Source: Thereva unica (lineage: Eukaryota > Arthropoda > Insecta > Diptera > Therevidae). Taken from it: a DNA stretch of 64,000 bases. Shown here one piece after another: positions 61,175 to 64,000 of the stretch. Numbering within the stretch: position 1 is the stretch's first letter; each line of letters begins with the position of its first letter. The notes below the pieces were generated by a model. That model saw nothing but the letters and a program-made list of their open reading frames with translations. It was not told the DNA's origin and did no database searches. The position numbers and the translations under genes were made by a program. The stretch is from contig OX465286.1 in NCBI GenBank assembly GCA_949987705.1, positions 1 through 64,000 of the forward strand. The letters are read 5' to 3'.

Positions 61175-64000
61175 ATGGGGTATCGTTGGAAAGGGCTCGC
61201 TCCCCCGAGTTCAGCGCACTTGATTTGGTCCAGAAATTCCAAGGGGTTCGGGAGTTATCCCCTCTTTTGTGATTTCCCCAAGGGGGGCTTCAGGACGCCC
61301 ATTATCTCGGGAAATACTGGTCAGCCCGGGGTGGAATTGAATTCACAGCCTCCCTGGGAGGTCCCTAACAATTTCCCATCCAAAAAAGGGCCACTCCAGA
61401 ATTTTCCCAAAACCGGAAAATTTTCAAAGGGGTACCCCTTTGGATATTTTTGGTCGATTTCACGAAAGTGCTGGGATCTTAATCAATGGGGTATCGTTGG
61501 AAAGGGCTCGCTCCCCCGAGTTCAGCGCACTTGATTTGGTCCAGAAATTCCAAGGGGTTCGGGAGTTATCCCCTCTTTTGTGATTTCCCCAAGGGGGGCT
61601 TCAGGACGCCCATTATCTCGGGAAATACTGGTCAGCCCGGGGTGGAATTGAATTCACAGCCTCCCTGGGAGGTCCCTAACAATTTCCCATCCAAAAAAGG
61701 GCCACTCCAGAATTTTCCCAAAACCGGAAAATTTTCAAAGGGGTACCCCTTTGGATATTTTTGGTCGATTTCACGAAAGTGCTGGGATCTTAATGAATGG
61801 GGTATCGTTGGAAAGGGCTCGCTCCCACGAGTTCAGCGCACTTTATTTGGTCCAAAAATTCCAAGGGGTTCGGGAGTTATCCCCTCTTTTGTGATTTCCC
61901 CAAGGGGGGCTGCAGAACGCCCATTATCTCGGGAAATACTGGTCAGCCCGGGGTGGAATTGAATTCACAGCCTCCCTGGGAGGTCGCTAACAATTTCCCA
62001 TCCAAAAAAGGGCCACTCCAGAATTTTCCCAAAACCGGAAAATTTTCAAAGGGGTACCCCTTTGGATATTTTTGGTCGATTTCACGAAAGTGCTGGGATC
62101 TTAATGAATGGGGTATCGTTGGAAAGGGCTCGCTCCCCCGAGTTCAGCGCACTTTATTTGGTCCAGAAATTCCAAGGGGTTCGGGAGTTATCCCCTCTTT
62201 TGTGATTTCCCCAAGGGGGGCTTCAGGACGCCCATTATCTCGGGAAATACTGGTCAGCCCGGGGTGGAATTGAATTCACAGCCTCCCTGGGAGGTCCCTA
62301 ACAATTTCCCATCCAAAAAAGGGCCACTCCAGAATTTTCCCAAAACCGGAAAATTTTCAAAGGGGTACCCCTTTGGATATTTTTGGTCGATTTCACGAAA
62401 GTGCTGGGATCTTAATCAATGGGGTATCGTTGGAAAGGGCTCGCTCCCCCGAGTTCAGCGCACTTGATTTGGTCCAGAAATTCCAAGGGGTTCGGGAGTT
62501 ATCCCCTCTTTTGTGATTTCCCCAAGGGGGGCTGCAGGACGCCCATTATCTCGGGAAATACTGGTCAGCCCGGGGTGGAATTGAATTCACAGCCTCCCTG
62601 GGAGGTCCCTAACAATTTCCCATCCAAAAAAGGGCCACTCCAGAATTTTCCCAAAACGGGAAAATTTTCAAAGGGGTACCCCTTTGGATATTTTTGGTCG
62701 ATTTCACGAAAGTGCTGGGATCTTAATCAATGGGGTATCGTTGGAAAGGGCTCGCTCCCCCGAGTTCAGCGCACTTTATTTGGTCCAAAAATTCCAAGGG
62801 GTTCGGGAGTTATCCCCTCTTTTGTGATTTCCCCAAGGGGGGCTTCAGGACGCCCATTATCTCGGGAAATACTGGTCAGCCCGGGGTGGAATTGAATTCA
62901 CAGCCTCCCTGGGAGGTCCCTAACAATTTCCCATCCAAAAAAGGGCCACTCCAGAATTTTCCCAAAACCGGAAAATTTTCAAAGGGGTACCCCTTTGGAT
63001 ATTTTTGGTCGATTTCACGAAAGTGCTGGGATCTTAATCAATGGGGTATCGTTGGAAAGGGCTCGCTCCCCCGAGTTCAGCGCACTTGATTTGGTCCAGA
63101 AATTCCAAGGGGTTCGGGAGTTATCCCCTCTTTTGTGATTTCCCCAAGGGGGGCTGCAGGACGCCCATTATCTCGGGAAATACTGGTCAGCCCGGGGTGG
63201 AATTGAATTCACAGCCTCCCTGGGAGATCCCTAACAATTTCCCATCCAAAAAAGGGCCACTCCAGAATTTTCCCAAAACGGGAAAATTTTCAAAGGGGTA
63301 CCCCTTTGGATATTTTTGGTCGATTTCACGAAAGTGCTGGGATCTTAATCAATGGGGTATCGTTGGAAAGGGCTCGCTCCCCCGAGTTCAGCGCACTTTA
63401 TTTGGTCCAAAAATTCCAAGGGGTTCGGGAGTTATCCCCTCTTTTGTGATTTCCCCAAGGGGGGCTTCAGGACGCCCATTATCTCGGGAAATACTGGTCA
63501 GCCCGGGGTGGAATTGAATTCACAGCCTCCCTGGGAGGTCCCTAACAATTTCCCATCCAAAAAAGGGCCACTCCAGAATTTTCCCAAAACCGGAAAATTT
63601 TCAAAGGGGTACCCCTTTGGATATTTTTGGTCGATTTCACGAAAGTGCTGGGATCTTAATGAATGGGGTATCGTTGGAAAGGGCTCGCTCCCCCGAGTTC
63701 AGCGCACTTTATTTGGTCCAGAAATTCCAAGGGGTTCGGGAGTTATCCCCTCTTTTGTGATTTCCCCAAGGGGGGCTGCAGAACGCCCATTTTCTCGGGA
63801 AATACTGGTCTGCCCGGGTTGGAATTGAATTCACAGCCTCCCAGGGAGGTCCTTAACAATTTCCCATCCAAAAAAGGGCCACTCCAGAATTTTCCCAAAA
63901 CCGGAAAATTTTCAAAGGGGTAGGTACCCCTTTGGATATTTTTGGTCGATTTCACGAAAGTGCTGGGATCTTAATGAATGGGGTATCGTTGGAAAGGGCT
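61175..64000 (+). repeat. Satellite domain V, distal part with 622-bp dimers
   Basis: Many units carry GGCTTCAGG (near 61288, 61599, 62220, 62842, 63464) and AATCAATGGGG at their 3' boundary (near 61483, 62415, 62726, 63037, 63348). From 62419 to 63662 two unit types alternate, one with GGCTGCAGG and CAAAACGGG, the other with GGCTTCAGG and CCAAAAATTCC, giving a 622-bp period. The last complete unit (63663-63977) has several private changes: GGTCTGCCCGGGTTGG, CTCCCAGGG, GTCCTTAAC and a 4-bp duplication. Confidence 0.75.

Larger units (their letters stand above)
33741..64000 (+). repeat. Right satellite array, same 311-bp monomer and orientation
   Basis: The array resumes exactly where it was interrupted: the phase point expected at 31065 reappears at 33808, a shift of 2,743 bp, which equals the 2,734-bp element plus its 9-bp target duplication. 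From 33808 to 63978 there are 97 complete monomers, nearly all 311 bp. Exceptions are a 309-bp unit (45004-45312, where GTACCCCTTT is replaced by a shorter ATATTTTT-like stretch), a 312-bp unit (extra A near 60967) and a 315-bp unit (63663-63977, a 4-bp GGTA-type tandem duplication in its central palindrome near 63920). The array runs off the right edge. Confidence 0.98.

Noticed and set aside
1..64000. Bacterial or phage origin
   Set aside because: About 61 kb of uninterrupted 311-bp satellite without any gene is not bacterial or phage organisation.

Overview
The window contains no recognisable gene. It is almost entirely one tandem satellite DNA with a monomer of about 311 bp, in head-to-tail orientation throughout. 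Counting phase points by hand gives 196 complete monomers plus a partial unit at each end, and the array runs off both ends of the window. A 2,734-bp insertion at 31007-33740 interrupts one monomer. It is a foldback-type, non-autonomous DNA transposon with 167-bp terminal inverted repeats (TIRs), a perfect 9-bp target-site duplication (TSD), and about 2.4 kb of short octamer repeats arranged as inverted arms. A long satellite array with higher-order repeats (HORs) and a foldback transposon point to eukaryotic heterochromatin (centromeric, pericentromeric or another satellite block). An invertebrate animal is a plausible guess, but nothing here identifies the species.

Layout. 1 to about 20.8 kb: satellite domain I, with a segment of about 5 kb present twice at an offset of 9,018 bp. 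About 20.8-24.6 kb: domain II, rich in a TTTTCTCGGG variant and partly built of 622-bp dimers. About 24.6-31.0 kb, continuing to 34.1 kb after the insertion: domain III, marked by 308- and 310-bp monomers, a 929-bp trimer and a block duplicated at offsets of 4,029 and then 3,718 bp. 31007-33740: the foldback element. About 34.1-58.4 kb: domain IV, defined by a CCTATCC variant never seen to the left, with HOR periods of 2,488 bp (8 monomers) and 7,464 bp (24 monomers). About 58.4-64.0 kb: domain V, with GGATGTTTTT and GGCTTCAGG variants and 622-bp dimers.

The monomer is rich in dyads: an 18-bp perfect palindrome with a KpnI-type core, an 8-bp palindrome with an EcoRI site, and two short hairpins. 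It also has a 17-bp stretch resembling the mammalian CENP-B box, with ten consecutive identical bases but three of the nine essential positions different. The transposon entered between two of the dyads. Many open frames exist on both strands. They come from the satellite (one 119-codon frame per monomer, overlapping the next in another frame) or from the stop-free octamer array, and none looks like a real protein gene.

The most interesting object is the foldback element: its arms share rare variant octamers in mirrored order, its TIRs carry an inward-facing perfect 5' splice-site consensus, and it sits one monomer from a sharp satellite domain boundary.
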